A DNA stretch of 64,000 nt. It comes from JBJHBP01 sp050485685. GTDB lineage: Bacteria; Pseudomonadota; Gammaproteobacteria; Steroidobacterales; Rariloculaceae. Below the pieces are notes generated by a model. That model was given only the letters and a program-made list of their open reading frames with translations, was not told the DNA's origin and ran no database searches. The stretch is taken from the NCBI GenBank assembly GCA_050485685.1, contig JBJHBW010000004.1, forward strand, positions 73,694 through 137,693, in the 5' to 3' direction. Positions 35,488 through 43,845 of this stretch are shown here, in pieces. How positions within the stretch are numbered: the first letter of the stretch is position 1; each line of letters starts with the position of its first letter. Made by a program: the position numbers and the translations under genes.

Positions 35488-37536
35488 TCATTGCTCTCCG
35501 TCCTGCTCCGCCACGACGTCCAGCGGCAATCGTATGTGGAACGTGGTGCCACGTCCGGGCGTACTGCGGACCTGCACGTCCCCGCCCGCCATTCTCACCA
35601 GATCGCGTACCTGATAGACACCGATCCCCATACCGTCGGCACCCTTTGTACTACCGAAAGGACGAAACAGGTGATCTCGGATGAACGCGGCATCCATCCC
35701 TTCTCCGGTATCAGCCACGAGGATCGACGCTTCACTGGCCGTCGTTTCAAGAGCCACGTCGATACGTCCTTCAGGGGGTGTAGCATCCTGGGCGTTCCGT
35801 ATCAGGTGCGTGAACACACTGCTCAGACTGTCGCGATCCATGCGCACCCACACGGCGAAGTCACAGTTGATCAAGCTCGGGACAGGCAGACGATCAGAAC
35901 AGGCCGACCGCACCTCGATGAGAACCTTGGACGCATCGGCCCGACTCGTAACCCTGGATCGCAAAGAACCGCTGCGCAACTGACCGACCACCTTCTTCAT
36001 CCGCTCGACGCCGGACCGAACAGTCTCGATCGCATCCCGGAAAAACTCGGGGCGATGCCCGAAACGCTGGGCGTTCTTGACTACCAGTTCCTGCTGGGCG
36101 ATCAGGTTCTTCAGATCATGCATAAGAAAGGTCGACAACTTATTCATGGCTTCGAACTGGCGCGTTTCGCTCAACTGCTCCTGCGCAAGCGCCTGCGCAA
36201 AGAACGCAGCGAACTGCTTGCCGGCGGTTTTCAGAATGTCGTGATCGTCGAAATTCAGATCGCCGACAGCCGAGGACTTCTCCAGCACGACGAATCCCTG
36301 CAGGCTGCCACGACAGTCCAGCGGCACAATTAGCGCCTTCGCCGGCAGCAAGCCGGAATCGGGCGCACCAAACGCATTGTCGTAATGGTCGGGGGCGCGA
36401 GCATACTGCTCGCTGTCGATCACCCAGCCGCGTGACGCGAGGAAGCTCACCATCGGATGCTCAGCGTCGAACCGAACATCGTCGCGTTCGGTATCGGGCA
36501 TGGACATCAGCCAGTCATAGTGCCGACCGTCGCGGGTCATCCACAAGTTCCCGCGCGTACTGCCAACAATGCGTGCAATACCCTCGAGGCCAGCCCGCGC
36601 CAATGTCTTTGTGTCACGGCCCCGAGCCAGCAGATCAGTGAGGCGAAGCCACTCGCTGCGGTAGTCATACTTGCTGCGAAAAAAGTTCTTGACGAGAAAG
36701 ACGCGAAACCGCGCGCGCAGGTTGCGCGAAAACAGCACCACGGCCAGCACCAGTCCTGCTGCTATTAGAAAAATCAGCTCCAGCAGCACGCTCCACTCGC
36801 CGCCAATCGCCCGAAGCGGGTAGGCTATCAGCGCCATCGCCACCAGGTACGCACCAACCGCGAGCAGCGTAGCGGTATAGAACACAACATGGCGCGACAC
36901 ATACGGTCCCTGCTCCCACTCGGGTTGCAGGCGCAGACCCAGCACGAACAATGGCGAAACCGCAGCAACAAGCACGCCTCTGCTCTCCCACAGGATCTGC
37001 AAGAGGCCACCGAGCAGAACGGCGTGGGAATACACGAACAGGTTCAACGCGAACAAAGCGCCTATCGCGGTACACAGCAGAGTCAATGACCTGCGTTGGT
37101 CTTGCTGCGCATTGCGATAAACCTGCTCGACGGCCAACAGACCTATCGCCGCCATCAGAACGAGCGCAAGATAACCTGTGTGCCCCAGGTCAACAGTGGA
37201 CGAAGCGATGACGACCACACACAGGAGCAACGACGCTCCGCCCAGTCTTCGGCTGAGCTGGTTGCCGGGAGCGCCCTCCGGGCGCGTGAGGAACGCCAGC
37301 GCTGCGATCGTCCAAATCAGACTGTGCACCGCATCAATCGACGCGACCAACCCGACCGCCATCCCGTCCCTGTCGGCCGCCAGCAAAACTGCAACAGCCC
37401 AGACCGTGGTGACCGCTACCGCAGCGACACACCAGCGCGTCGGCCGGCCCTGAGGCCGACCGAGCAGAAGAATCACCGCGACAACGCCGTAGGCAAGTGC
37501 GCAGACTGCGTAACTGGCGGTGCCAAACCACGACAT
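35488..37536 (-). CDS. prsK: PEP-CTERM system sensor histidine kinase PrsK
   Basis: 682 residues. N-terminal half: about nine or ten membrane helices from AVCALAYGVVAVILLLG to LLELIFLIAAGLVLAVVLF. A GAF-like segment (about 320-460, RIVGSTRGNLWMTRDG, LIVPLDCRGSLQGFVVLEKS) precedes the kinase core: MHDLKNLIAQQELV with the phospho-accepting His, N-box HLIRNAQDATPPEG, G-boxes DTGEGMDAAF and GMGIGVYQVRDL. In other genomes PrsK phosphorylates PrsR, a sigma-54-dependent activator of PEP-CTERM genes. PrsR is not encoded beside it here; sigma-54-type promoters are nevertheless present at 39493 and 48325. Confidence 0.94.
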   Translation of the reverse strand: MSWFGTASYAVCALAYGVVAVILLLGRPQGRPTRWCVAAVAVTTVWAVAVLLAADRDGMAVGLVASIDAVHSLIWTIAALAFLTRPEGAPGNQLSRRLGGASLLLCVVVIASSTVDLGHTGYLALVLMAAIGLLAVEQVYRNAQQDQRRSLTLLCTAIGALFALNLFVYSHAVLLGGLLQILWESRGVLVAAVSPLFVLGLRLQPEWEQGPYVSRHVVFYTATLLAVGAYLVAMALIAYPLRAIGGEWSVLLELIFLIAAGLVLAVVLFSRNLRARFRVFLVKNFFRSKYDYRSEWLRLTDLLARGRDTKTLARAGLEGIARIVGSTRGNLWMTRDGRHYDWLMSMPDTERDDVRFDAEHPMVSFLASRGWVIDSEQYARAPDHYDNAFGAPDSGLLPAKALIVPLDCRGSLQGFVVLEKSSAVGDLNFDDHDILKTAGKQFAAFFAQALAQEQLSETRQFEAMNKLSTFLMHDLKNLIAQQELVVKNAQRFGHRPEFFRDAIETVRSGVERMKKVVGQLRSGSLRSRVTSRADASKVLIEVRSACSDRLPVPSLINCDFAVWVRMDRDSLSSVFTHLIRNAQDATPPEGRIDVALETTASEASILVADTGEGMDAAFIRDHLFRPFGSTKGADGMGIGVYQVRDLVRMAGGDVQVRSTPGRGTTFHIRLPLDVVAEQDGEQ

Positions 37537-37580
37537 GTCGATGTCATGCCTCGATGATGAGCGAGCGGCTTATGCGTCGA

Positions 37581-38909
37581 TTACACGAGACCGCGGCCGA
37601 TCGCATAATAATCTATGCCCCTGTGTGCGAGCGCTTCCGGGTCGTAGAGGTTTCGTCCATCGAAAATGACGGGCTTCCTGAGCGCGCTGGCGATCTTGTC
37701 GAAATCCGGACTTCGAAACTCGCGCCACTCGGTCACGATGACGAGCGCATCGGCCCCGGCGAGCGCATCATCAGCATTCTCACAAAGCACCAGGTCCTCA
37801 CGATCGCCATAAATGTGACTCGCTTGCCGGTTCGCCACGGGATCGTACGCACGCACGCGTGCTCCAGCCGACCAGAGCGCCTCCATCAGGACGCGACTCG
37901 AGGCTTCACGCATGTCGTCCGTATTGGGCTTGAACGCAAGCCCCCAGATCGCGATCACCTTGTCAGCCAGGTTCCCGCCAAAGTAGCTATCGATCTTACT
38001 GAACAACACCTTTTTCTGCCGATCGTTGACATTGTTCACCGCACGAAGAATCTCAGCGTCAAAGTTCGTCCCGGCTGCGGACGCCGCCAGCGCCTTCACG
38101 TCCTTGGGAAAGCAGGAGCCGCCGTATCCGCATCCGGGGTAGATGAATTCGTAGCCAATGCGGGGATCTGACCCGATACCGATCCTTACCTGCTCGATGT
38201 CCGCTCCCAGCCGCTCGGCGAGGTTAGCCAGCTCGTTCATGAAGCTGATCTTGGTGGCCAGCATCGCGTTGGCCGCGTACTTGGTGAGTTCGGCCGAACG
38301 CACACCCATTACGATAAACCGGTCGTGGTTGCGGTTGAACGGTTCGTACAGGGTGCGCAGCAGTTCGGCAGTGCGTGGATTATCGGTACCGACGATGATC
38401 CGGTCGGGTTTGACGAAGTCTTCTATCGCCGCGCCCTCCTTGAGAAACTCCGGGTTGGAGACTACGTCGAACTCGGCCGGCATCGTGCGACGATCCAGCG
38501 CAGCGCGGATTTCCGCGTGCACGGCATCGGCTGTGCCCACCGGCACCGTGGACTTGTTTACGACGATGCGATAGTCGTCAAGGTGCTCGCCTATGCTGCG
38601 CGCAACGGTCAGGACGTGACTCAGATCCGCAGAACCGTCCTCGTCCGGTGGCGTCCCGACGGCAATGAACTGGAACAGGCCGTGTGCGACGCCGGCGGCC
38701 GCGTCAGTGGTAAAACTGATGCGCCCCGCCTTACGAGCGTTATGGAGTAACTCCTCAAGTCCGGGCTCGAAAATAGGCACATCGCCGGCGTTCAGGCGCT
38801 CGACCTTGCGTTCATCCACGTCCACGCACAGCACATGGTTGCCTGCGTCTGCAAAGCAGGCACCGGTTACCAGGCCCACGTAACCCGAACCGTAGATCGT
38901 CACTCGCAT
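37581..38909 (-). CDS. ugd: UDP-glucose 6-dehydrogenase
   Basis: 442 residues, full length. Rossmann motif YGSGYVGLVTGACFAD, STVPVGTAD, NPEFLKEGAAIEDF, catalytic Lys in LTKYAANAMLATKISFMNE and catalytic Cys in GCGYGGSCFPKDV, then WGLAFKPNTDDMREA. The GGSCFPKD form marks Ugd, distinct from the WbpA-like enzyme at 10912-12240. Makes UDP-glucuronate from UDP-glucose with two NAD, an acidic precursor for the polysaccharide. GGAGG sits nine bases before the ATG. 44 bp upstream of prsK on the same strand. Confidence 0.95.
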   Translation of the reverse strand: MRVTIYGSGYVGLVTGACFADAGNHVLCVDVDERKVERLNAGDVPIFEPGLEELLHNARKAGRISFTTDAAAGVAHGLFQFIAVGTPPDEDGSADLSHVLTVARSIGEHLDDYRIVVNKSTVPVGTADAVHAEIRAALDRRTMPAEFDVVSNPEFLKEGAAIEDFVKPDRIIVGTDNPRTAELLRTLYEPFNRNHDRFIVMGVRSAELTKYAANAMLATKISFMNELANLAERLGADIEQVRIGIGSDPRIGYEFIYPGCGYGGSCFPKDVKALAASAAGTNFDAEILRAVNNVNDRQKKVLFSKIDSYFGGNLADKVIAIWGLAFKPNTDDMREASSRVLMEALWSAGARVRAYDPVANRQASHIYGDREDLVLCENADDALAGADALVIVTEWREFRSPDFDKIASALRKPVIFDGRNLYDPEALAHRGIDYYAIGRGLV

Positions 38910-39492
38910 TCCTTGGAACCTCCGAAAATTGCAGTGCGTAGGCTACTACAGGGTCGGCACGGAAACAGGAGTCAGTTCCGGTTTCTGTCGTCTGATTGAG
39001 GGCCTGAAAGGCCTCAATCCAGGGCCCCATAACATTGTGAGAACGGAATGCATACGCCGAGAACCTCTACCGGGCCGCAGCGGGTCACGATGGTGCGCAC
39101 AATCGAACCCAACAAGTCGTTACATCCGTGTCTGTATTCAGCGACAGCGGCTCATTGACGGGTGAGCGCCAGTCTGACGCCGAGGTGGCGGGCGCGGGTC
39201 TGTGCAGTGAGAACCGCGGAAAACTTCAATGTCCGCGCATAATCCGCTGCAGAAAGACCGCCTAACCAAATGAATCTGTGGAACTGAAACGGAGGCGCTA
39301 AGTTGCCTCTGATATGCGAGCAGGCTCGCAGCAAAAAAACGAGTTAGCAGAACCCCGAAAGTCCCATGCGCACGCAATCATACATAACACGAACAGGGGT
39401 TGCTGCGCGCGTCGGTAATTACCGACAGTTCCAGGACTAGGCCGTCACCGGAGGAATTCTTAAGCGATTGTTCCAAATCTGTTTTTTTAACA

Positions 39493-39508
39493 TGGCACCA
39501 ATCTTGCT
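39493..39508 (+). promoter_or_regulatory. Sigma-54 (-24/-12) promoter
   Basis: TGGCAC-N5-TTGCT matches the sigma-54 consensus exactly, with the GG (39494-39495) and GC (39506-39507) ten bases apart. Transcription would start near 39519, about 50 bases before the c-di-GMP aptamer of the lipoprotein gene at 39842. The activator is not identified; PrsR would be the expected one. Confidence 0.8.
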
Positions 39509-39571
39509 TTAACTACAATGCGAACGAGATCACATTAATCCGCCTACGGATAGATTTGCATAATGCAGAAG

Positions 39572-39668
39572 CTGACAAAGGCAAATTCACCGAAAGGTGA
39601 AGACGCAAAGCCACCGGTCTAAGGGACGTTATATTTCGTGAGTCCTATTGACAGCGGGGTTGCCGGCA
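39572..39668 (+). promoter_or_regulatory. c-di-GMP-I (GEMM-I) riboswitch 1
   Basis: Matches the GEMM-I aptamer in order: GGCAAA at 39580-39585, stem TTCACC/GGTGAA closed by a GAAA tetraloop (39586-39600 region), the conserved GACGCAAAGCC at 39602-39612, CCGGTCTAAGGG, and the 3' element AGCGGGGTTGCCGG at 39653-39666. It sits in the leader of the Ig/FnIII lipoprotein gene, 174 bases before the ATG. Whether c-di-GMP turns the gene on or off cannot be read; a stem at 39728-39755 lies between aptamer and start. Confidence 0.92.
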
Positions 39669-39841
39669 GAACCGCAGTGCATTCGCGGCCTTTTCGGGCG
39701 CATAGATGCTTGTGGCCTCACCAGAACGGCAACCGTGCGAGTCCGGATGGTTGCCCTCCGAGATCTGCCTTTATCAGTAACACGCACACGATGCGGGTGT
39801 ATCGCCTGTGCATGTAACGGAACACTGACAGGAACTGAAGA

Positions 39842-40576
39842 ATGCTGCCAAACCTGGATTCTCGTGAATCTCCAAACTGGCTGATCCTCTTGATCATCGC
39901 CGCCGTGCTTCTGCTGGCTGGCTGTGGCGACAGCGACGATGATGCCGGCAGCAGCAATCCTCCGCCCGCTTCGAGCAACCCTCCGCCTACCTCGAGCAAT
40001 CCGCCGCCCCCGAACAACCCAGCGCCGCCGGCCGCACCGCTGACGATCAACGGCGCTCCGGCCGGCAACGTTCTGGTGGGCAACAGCTACAGTTTCACGC
40101 CATCTGTCAGCGGTTCGAACGGCGCAACGTTAACGTATGCGATCACCAACCGGCCCGGCTGGACGCAGTTCAACCCGTCGACCGGGCGGCTGAGCGGCAC
40201 GCCGGGCGATGGCGACGTCGGTACCTACAGCAATATTGTGATCAGCGTAAGCGACGGTTCGACGACCGCGAGCATGTCCTCGTTCAGCATTGCGGTGGTC
40301 GCTACCGCCGTCGGCTCTGCCACGTTGTCCTGGACCCCACCCACCCAGCGTGAAGACGGCACGCACCTGCCAGTCAACGAGCTTGGCGGCTATCGAATCT
40401 ACTGGGGCACATCGCCGAATCAGCTCAACCAGTCCGTGACGCTGAACGGCCCCAGCCTGACAACCTACGTGGTCGAACCGCTCACGCCGAACACCTGGTA
40501 CTTCGCGATCACCGCCCTCGACACGTCGGGCCTTGAGAGCACGCGTTCCGACATTGCCACCAAGTCCATCCTCTAG
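39842..40576 (+). CDS. Lipoprotein with putative Ig and fibronectin type III domains (1)
   Basis: 244 residues; AGGAA lies seven to eight bases before the ATG. Lipobox LLAGC at residues about 23-27 after a hydrophobic stretch. A Pro/Ser/Asn linker with three related repeats (SSNPPP) follows, then a He_PIG-type Ig-like domain (PLTINGAPAGNVLVG... RLSGTPGDGDVGTYSNIVIS) and a fibronectin III domain (ATLSWTPPTQREDG, GGYRIYWGTSPNQL, TWYFAITALDTSGLESTRS). Probably an outer-surface adhesin or matrix-binding lipoprotein. Controlled by the sigma-54-type promoter and c-di-GMP riboswitch upstream. Paralogue of 40985-42286. Confidence 0.85.
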   Translation: MLPNLDSRESPNWLILLIIAAVLLLAGCGDSDDDAGSSNPPPASSNPPPTSSNPPPPNNPAPPAAPLTINGAPAGNVLVGNSYSFTPSVSGSNGATLTYAITNRPGWTQFNPSTGRLSGTPGDGDVGTYSNIVISVSDGSTTASMSSFSIAVVATAVGSATLSWTPPTQREDGTHLPVNELGGYRIYWGTSPNQLNQSVTLNGPSLTTYVVEPLTPNTWYFAITALDTSGLESTRSDIATKSIL

Positions 40577-40984
40577 ATGCTCAGGGCCGGACCACGAAAC
40601 GGGAACACAATTTTATGAATTCCACAGACTTTCCTCAGCGAATCAGGCTGTTTTGGGCGATTGCAAGGCTTGAATCGAGCTGAAAAACATGTTTCCCGCG
40701 GCCGAATCGGCCGCAGGCCGACCAAGGAGTTTAAGCACCGCAGAATCGTAACGCGCTGACAAAGGCAAACTCACCGGGAGGTGAGGACGCAAAGCCTCCG
40801 GTCCACAGGAACTCGCTCCCTGGATAGCGGGGCTGCCGGCGACGCAAGCACCCGGTCGATGAGACGACCGCCTCGAGCGCGTCTCGTCGCATGTAACCGC
40901 CTTTGTCTTTGTGCTGCGTGCACGCGGCAGACAGCCGACCCGACATCAGTACGGCTGAGTCGGGCGCAGACAGGGGCAAAATGC
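40577..40984. other. Leader region of lipoprotein gene 2, 408 bp
   Basis: Contains a palindromic stem with GCGGCC/GGCCGC arms at about 40698-40714, the second c-di-GMP aptamer (40755-40839) and a 10-bp stem at 40857-40889 (CGATGAGACG pairing CGTCTCGTCG with one G-U) that may be the expression platform. I see no sigma-54 site here, so the gene may use another promoter or read-through from gene 1. The first stem lacks a T-run and is not called a terminator. Confidence 0.45.
40755..40839 (+). promoter_or_regulatory. c-di-GMP-I (GEMM-I) riboswitch 2
   Basis: Second copy of the same aptamer: GGCAAA 40764-40769, stem CTCACC/GGTGAG closed by a GGGA (GNRA) loop 40770-40785, GACGCAAAGCC 40786-40796, TCCGGTCC, and AGCGGGGCTGCCGG 40826-40839. 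The stem differs from copy 1 by a compensating pair (T-A to C-G), which supports the RNA structure. It precedes the second Ig/FnIII lipoprotein by 145 bases. Confidence 0.92.
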
Positions 40985-42286
40985 ATGACCATTCATAGAC
41001 CTGCATCTATTCGCATAGCCATCATTCTGGCCCAATGCCTGATGCTCACGGGCTGCGGCGACAGCGATGACGATACCGGAGGCAGCACGGCCGGGACGCC
41101 ATCCAACCCGCCACTGACGATATCCGGCGCTCCGCCGGTGTCCATCCAGCCCGGCGAGATCTACAGTTTCACACCGACAGTCGGTGGCGTAAACGGGCAG
41201 GTTCTGAGCTTCTCGATTGCCAACAGGCCAGCGTGGGCGACATTCGACACAGGCACCGGCGAGCTGCTTGGCGCACCAGTGTACGGCGACATCGGTCGCT
41301 ACGAGGGGATCGCAATTACCGCCCACAACGGCGACCGCACAGCTGCGCTGACACCCTTCACAATAGAGGTCGCACTGTCTGGTAATGGAGCGAATAGCGA
41401 AGAAGAGACAGATCAGGAAGATGCGCCCGGCGACGACCAACAGGCCGGAGACGATGAGCTCAACGAAGGCGATGACGTCGTCGATACCGGAGGATCCGGA
41501 AGTGACTCTGGCAGCGGCAGCGGTTCAGGCGGGGGCGGTTGGTTTAACTGGGGTGGCGGCTTTGGTGGCGGATCCGATGGCGGCACTGGCGGCGGCGACA
41601 GCTCCGGTGGCGGCAGCTCGGACGGCGAAGGCGATGGCAGCCCGTCCGATGGCTCAGGCGGCAGCGACGACTCCGGAGACGAAGCACCGTCCGACGATGA
41701 CGGAGACAACGACAATGGCGGCGGCGACGAACAGCCGCCACAGAACAACCCGCCGACGATTTCGGGCACTCCCATCGGCACGGTCATGCAGGATCAGACT
41801 TACGTCTTCATGCCGACCGCAAACGACCCCGATGGTGACCAACTCACCTTTACGATCGTCAATCGTCCTGCATGGGCAAATTTCAACACGACCACAGGCA
41901 GACTGAGCGGCACACCCGGTGCCGGTGATGTCGGCCAGTACAGCGGCATCGTGATTTCCGTCAGTGATGGCGAAGCCACCACATCGCTGCCGGCCTTCAG
42001 CATTGAAGTTGTGGCGGTGGCGACCGGTACGGCAACGCTGAGCTGGCAGGCGCCCACCGAACGCGAGGACGGCACGCCGCTGAACGGCGACCTGGCCGGC
42101 TACAGGGTGTACTGGGGCACATCGGCGAACGACCTGACCAACTCGTCAACCATCGCCAATGCGGGTATCACTACCTACCTGGTCGAGGGACTGACGCCGG
42201 CAACGTGGTACTTCGCCATAACAGCATTCGACACAGCAGGGCTGGAAAGCACTCGTTCCAACACCGCCAGCAAGACTATCGAATAG
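40985..42286 (+). CDS. Lipoprotein with two putative Ig domains, acidic Gly/Ser linker and fibronectin III domain (2)
   Basis: 433 residues from the ATG at 40985, eight bases after AGGGG; the open frame runs back through the riboswitch and is not coding there. Lipobox LTGC at about residue 24. Ig-like domain 1 (PLTISGAPPVSIQPGEIYSF, ELLGAPVYGDIGRYEGIAIT), then about 125 residues rich in Asp, Glu, Gly and Ser (two acidic runs flanking a GSGSGSGGGG core), Ig-like domain 2 (PTISGTPIGTVMQDQTYVF, RLSGTPGAGDVGQYSGIVIS) and a FnIII domain (ATLSWQAPTEREDG, WYFAITAFDTAGLESTRS). The C-terminal half is nearly the same as gene 1. The acidic linker could bind calcium. Confidence 0.83.
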   Translation: MTIHRPASIRIAIILAQCLMLTGCGDSDDDTGGSTAGTPSNPPLTISGAPPVSIQPGEIYSFTPTVGGVNGQVLSFSIANRPAWATFDTGTGELLGAPVYGDIGRYEGIAITAHNGDRTAALTPFTIEVALSGNGANSEEETDQEDAPGDDQQAGDDELNEGDDVVDTGGSGSDSGSGSGSGGGGWFNWGGGFGGGSDGGTGGGDSSGGGSSDGEGDGSPSDGSGGSDDSGDEAPSDDDGDNDNGGGDEQPPQNNPPTISGTPIGTVMQDQTYVFMPTANDPDGDQLTFTIVNRPAWANFNTTTGRLSGTPGAGDVGQYSGIVISVSDGEATTSLPAFSIEVVAVATGTATLSWQAPTEREDGTPLNGDLAGYRVYWGTSANDLTNSSTIANAGITTYLVEGLTPATWYFAITAFDTAGLESTRSNTASKTIE

Positions 42287-42316
42287 CGTTTCGGTCAGCT
42301 AGAATCGCAGTCCGGC

Positions 42317-42391
42317 GGGCGATTAGCTCAGCGGGAGAGCGCTGCCTTCACACGGCAGAGGTCACTGGTTCAATCCCAGTATCGCCCACCA
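42317..42391 (+). tRNA. tRNA-Val (anticodon CAC)
   Basis: Full cloverleaf: acceptor GGGCGAT/ATCGCCC, D-arm GCTC/GAGC, anticodon stem CTGCC/GGCAG with loop TTCACAC (anticodon CAC), T-arm ACTGG/CCAGT with loop TTCAATC, and genomically encoded CCA. Located 30 bp after lipoprotein gene 2 and 24 bp before the convergent end of rmlD. Confidence 0.96.
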
Positions 42392-42415
42392 GACGATTCT
42401 TCTGACGCCGCAGGC

Positions 42416-43306
42416 CTAGCGGCCGTCGTGGTCTGACCGCCACTTTGCATGTCGCATCAGTGTTTTGCGCAACCCCAGCGGCCACTGAAACGTCATGCCG
42501 AAACGCCCCTGCAGCTCCTCGCTCGGTGCGAGCGCACCAAATGGTGGTCGCCGTGCTGCAGCACGAAATTCAGCGGTGGTAATCGCGTCAACGCGCACGG
42601 CCCCATCGAGCAGACCGAGCGAAAGCGACTCTTCCACGATACGCACGGCGAATTCATGCCAGCTCACGATGGGTCCGCCCGTCGCATGATAGACGCCATG
42701 GGCCAACCGCGGCGAAGGAGACGCGACGTCGATCGCCGCGATCAACTCGGCAAGATGCCCTGCGTAGGTCGGCCGGCCGAATTGGTCCGCGACGATCCGC
42801 AACGGTCTGCCGCTCACCGCGAGGCGGAGCACGGTCTTGACGAAATTCGATCCGAATGCACTGAATAACCAGCTGGTTCTGAGTATCCAGTGCCGTGGGC
42901 ACAGGTGGCGCACGGCGAGCTCGCCAGCCAGCTTGCTCGCTCCGTAGACACTGAGCGGATTGACCGGCGCATCGACCGGATACGGGACTGCGGCCCAGCC
43001 GTCGAAGACATGGTCGGAGGAAATCTGCACCAGCGCGGCATCAACCGCAGCGGCGGCCCGCGCGATGGCTGCGGGCGCTTCGGCGTTCAGCCGCCAGGCG
43101 GCTGTCGCATCACGCTCGGCCGCATCGACCGCCGTGTAGGCTGCCGTATTGATGATTGCGCGCGGTCGTGCCGCGACGAGAGCGGCTTCAAGTGCTTCGA
43201 TGTCGGCAAGGTCCAGCATGTCCCGTCCCCGGAAGTCCGCATCGGGCATCAGCTCGCGCAGCTGACGGGCGAGCTGGCCGGACGCACCGAGCACGAGAAT
43301 ACCCAT
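42416..43306 (-). CDS. rfbD: dTDP-4-dehydrorhamnose reductase
   Basis: 296 residues. NAD(P)-binding GASGQLARQL, AIINTAAYTAVDAAERD, SSDHVFDGWAAVPY and the SDR active site YGASKLAGE (Tyr-X3-Lys), followed by ILRTSWLFSAFGSNF. Last step of dTDP-L-rhamnose synthesis. Final gene of the rmlB-A-C-D operon; its ATG overlaps the rmlC stop by one base. Confidence 0.94.
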   Translation of the reverse strand: MGILVLGASGQLARQLRELMPDADFRGRDMLDLADIEALEAALVAARPRAIINTAAYTAVDAAERDATAAWRLNAEAPAAIARAAAAVDAALVQISSDHVFDGWAAVPYPVDAPVNPLSVYGASKLAGELAVRHLCPRHWILRTSWLFSAFGSNFVKTVLRLAVSGRPLRIVADQFGRPTYAGHLAELIAAIDVASPSPRLAHGVYHATGGPIVSWHEFAVRIVEESLSLGLLDGAVRVDAITTAEFRAAARRPPFGALAPSEELQGRFGMTFQWPLGLRKTLMRHAKWRSDHDGR

Positions 43307-43845
43307 CAGCGCTTCGTGAGACTTTTCAGTCCCGGCCAGGCTGCGTCCTTGGCAGACACGATCGGGTCGGACAGTGGCCAGTCAATACGTATGTCCGGAT
43401 CATTCCAGGCAATCCCGATCTCATCCTCCGGAAAGTAATAGTCGGTGCACTTGTATTCGAAGTCAGCGATCTCGGACAGCGCCAGGAATCCGTGCGCATA
43501 GCCCGGCGGAATCCAGACCTGCCGATGGTTGCGGTCGGACAGCGTCAGTCCTTGCCACTTGCCGAAGGTCTGAGACGAAGGATCGATGTCGACTACAACA
43601 TCGAACACCTCCCCTCGTGCGACGCGTACGAGCTTTCCCTGCGGATGGTGGCGCTGAGCGTGCAAGCCGCGCAGCATCCCGCGCCGGGTGCGCGAATGGT
43701 TGTCCTGAACGAACGGCAGCGTGATCCCGGCCGCCTGCCGGTAACGCTCGGCCTGAAAAGTTTCCAGGAAAAAACCACGCTCGTCGACATGGACGCACGG
43801 CTCGATCACGAGCACGCCGCGCAAACCGGTTTCAGCTACCTTCAT
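43306..43845 (-). CDS. rfbC: dTDP-4-dehydrorhamnose 3,5-epimerase
   Basis: 179 residues, cupin fold. RGVLVIEPCVHVDERGFFLE, MLRGLHAQRHHPQGKLVRV with the catalytic His region, VVVDIDPSSQTFGKWQG and WIPPGYAHGFLALSE are the family signatures. Converts dTDP-4-keto-6-deoxyglucose to the L-lyxo epimer. Its start overlaps the rmlA stop (ATGA). Confidence 0.95.
   Translation of the reverse strand: MKVAETGLRGVLVIEPCVHVDERGFFLETFQAERYRQAAGITLPFVQDNHSRTRRGMLRGLHAQRHHPQGKLVRVARGEVFDVVVDIDPSSQTFGKWQGLTLSDRNHRQVWIPPGYAHGFLALSEIADFEYKCTDYYFPEDEIGIAWNDPDIRIDWPLSDPIVSAKDAAWPGLKSLTKR

Larger units (their letters stand above)
38910..39841. other. Intergenic region between divergent ugd and lipoprotein gene 1, 932 bp
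   Basis: No credible gene. The left 580 bp hold the ugd promoter region and an imperfect inverted repeat at 38995-39018 (ATTGAG...TCAAT arms). The right part is the long regulatory leader of the lipoprotein gene: sigma-54-type promoter 39493-39508, c-di-GMP aptamer 39572-39668, and a stem GGCAACC/GGTTGCC at 39728-39755 that may belong to the expression platform. No T-run follows that stem. Confidence 0.5.

Noticed and set aside
40698..40714. GC-rich palindrome as terminator
   Set aside because: No T-run follows and it lies in the leader of an expressed-looking gene.
40577..40754. Second sigma-54 promoter before riboswitch 2
   Set aside because: TTGGGCGATTGCAAGG was considered, but GG and GC are not ten bases apart.
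41413..41787. Pro/Ser-rich minus-strand frame
   Set aside because: Reverse of the Gly/Ser/Asp-rich linker of lipoprotein 2; low complexity only.
42205..42405. 66-residue open frame
   Set aside because: Runs through tRNA-Val; the tRNA explains the sequence.
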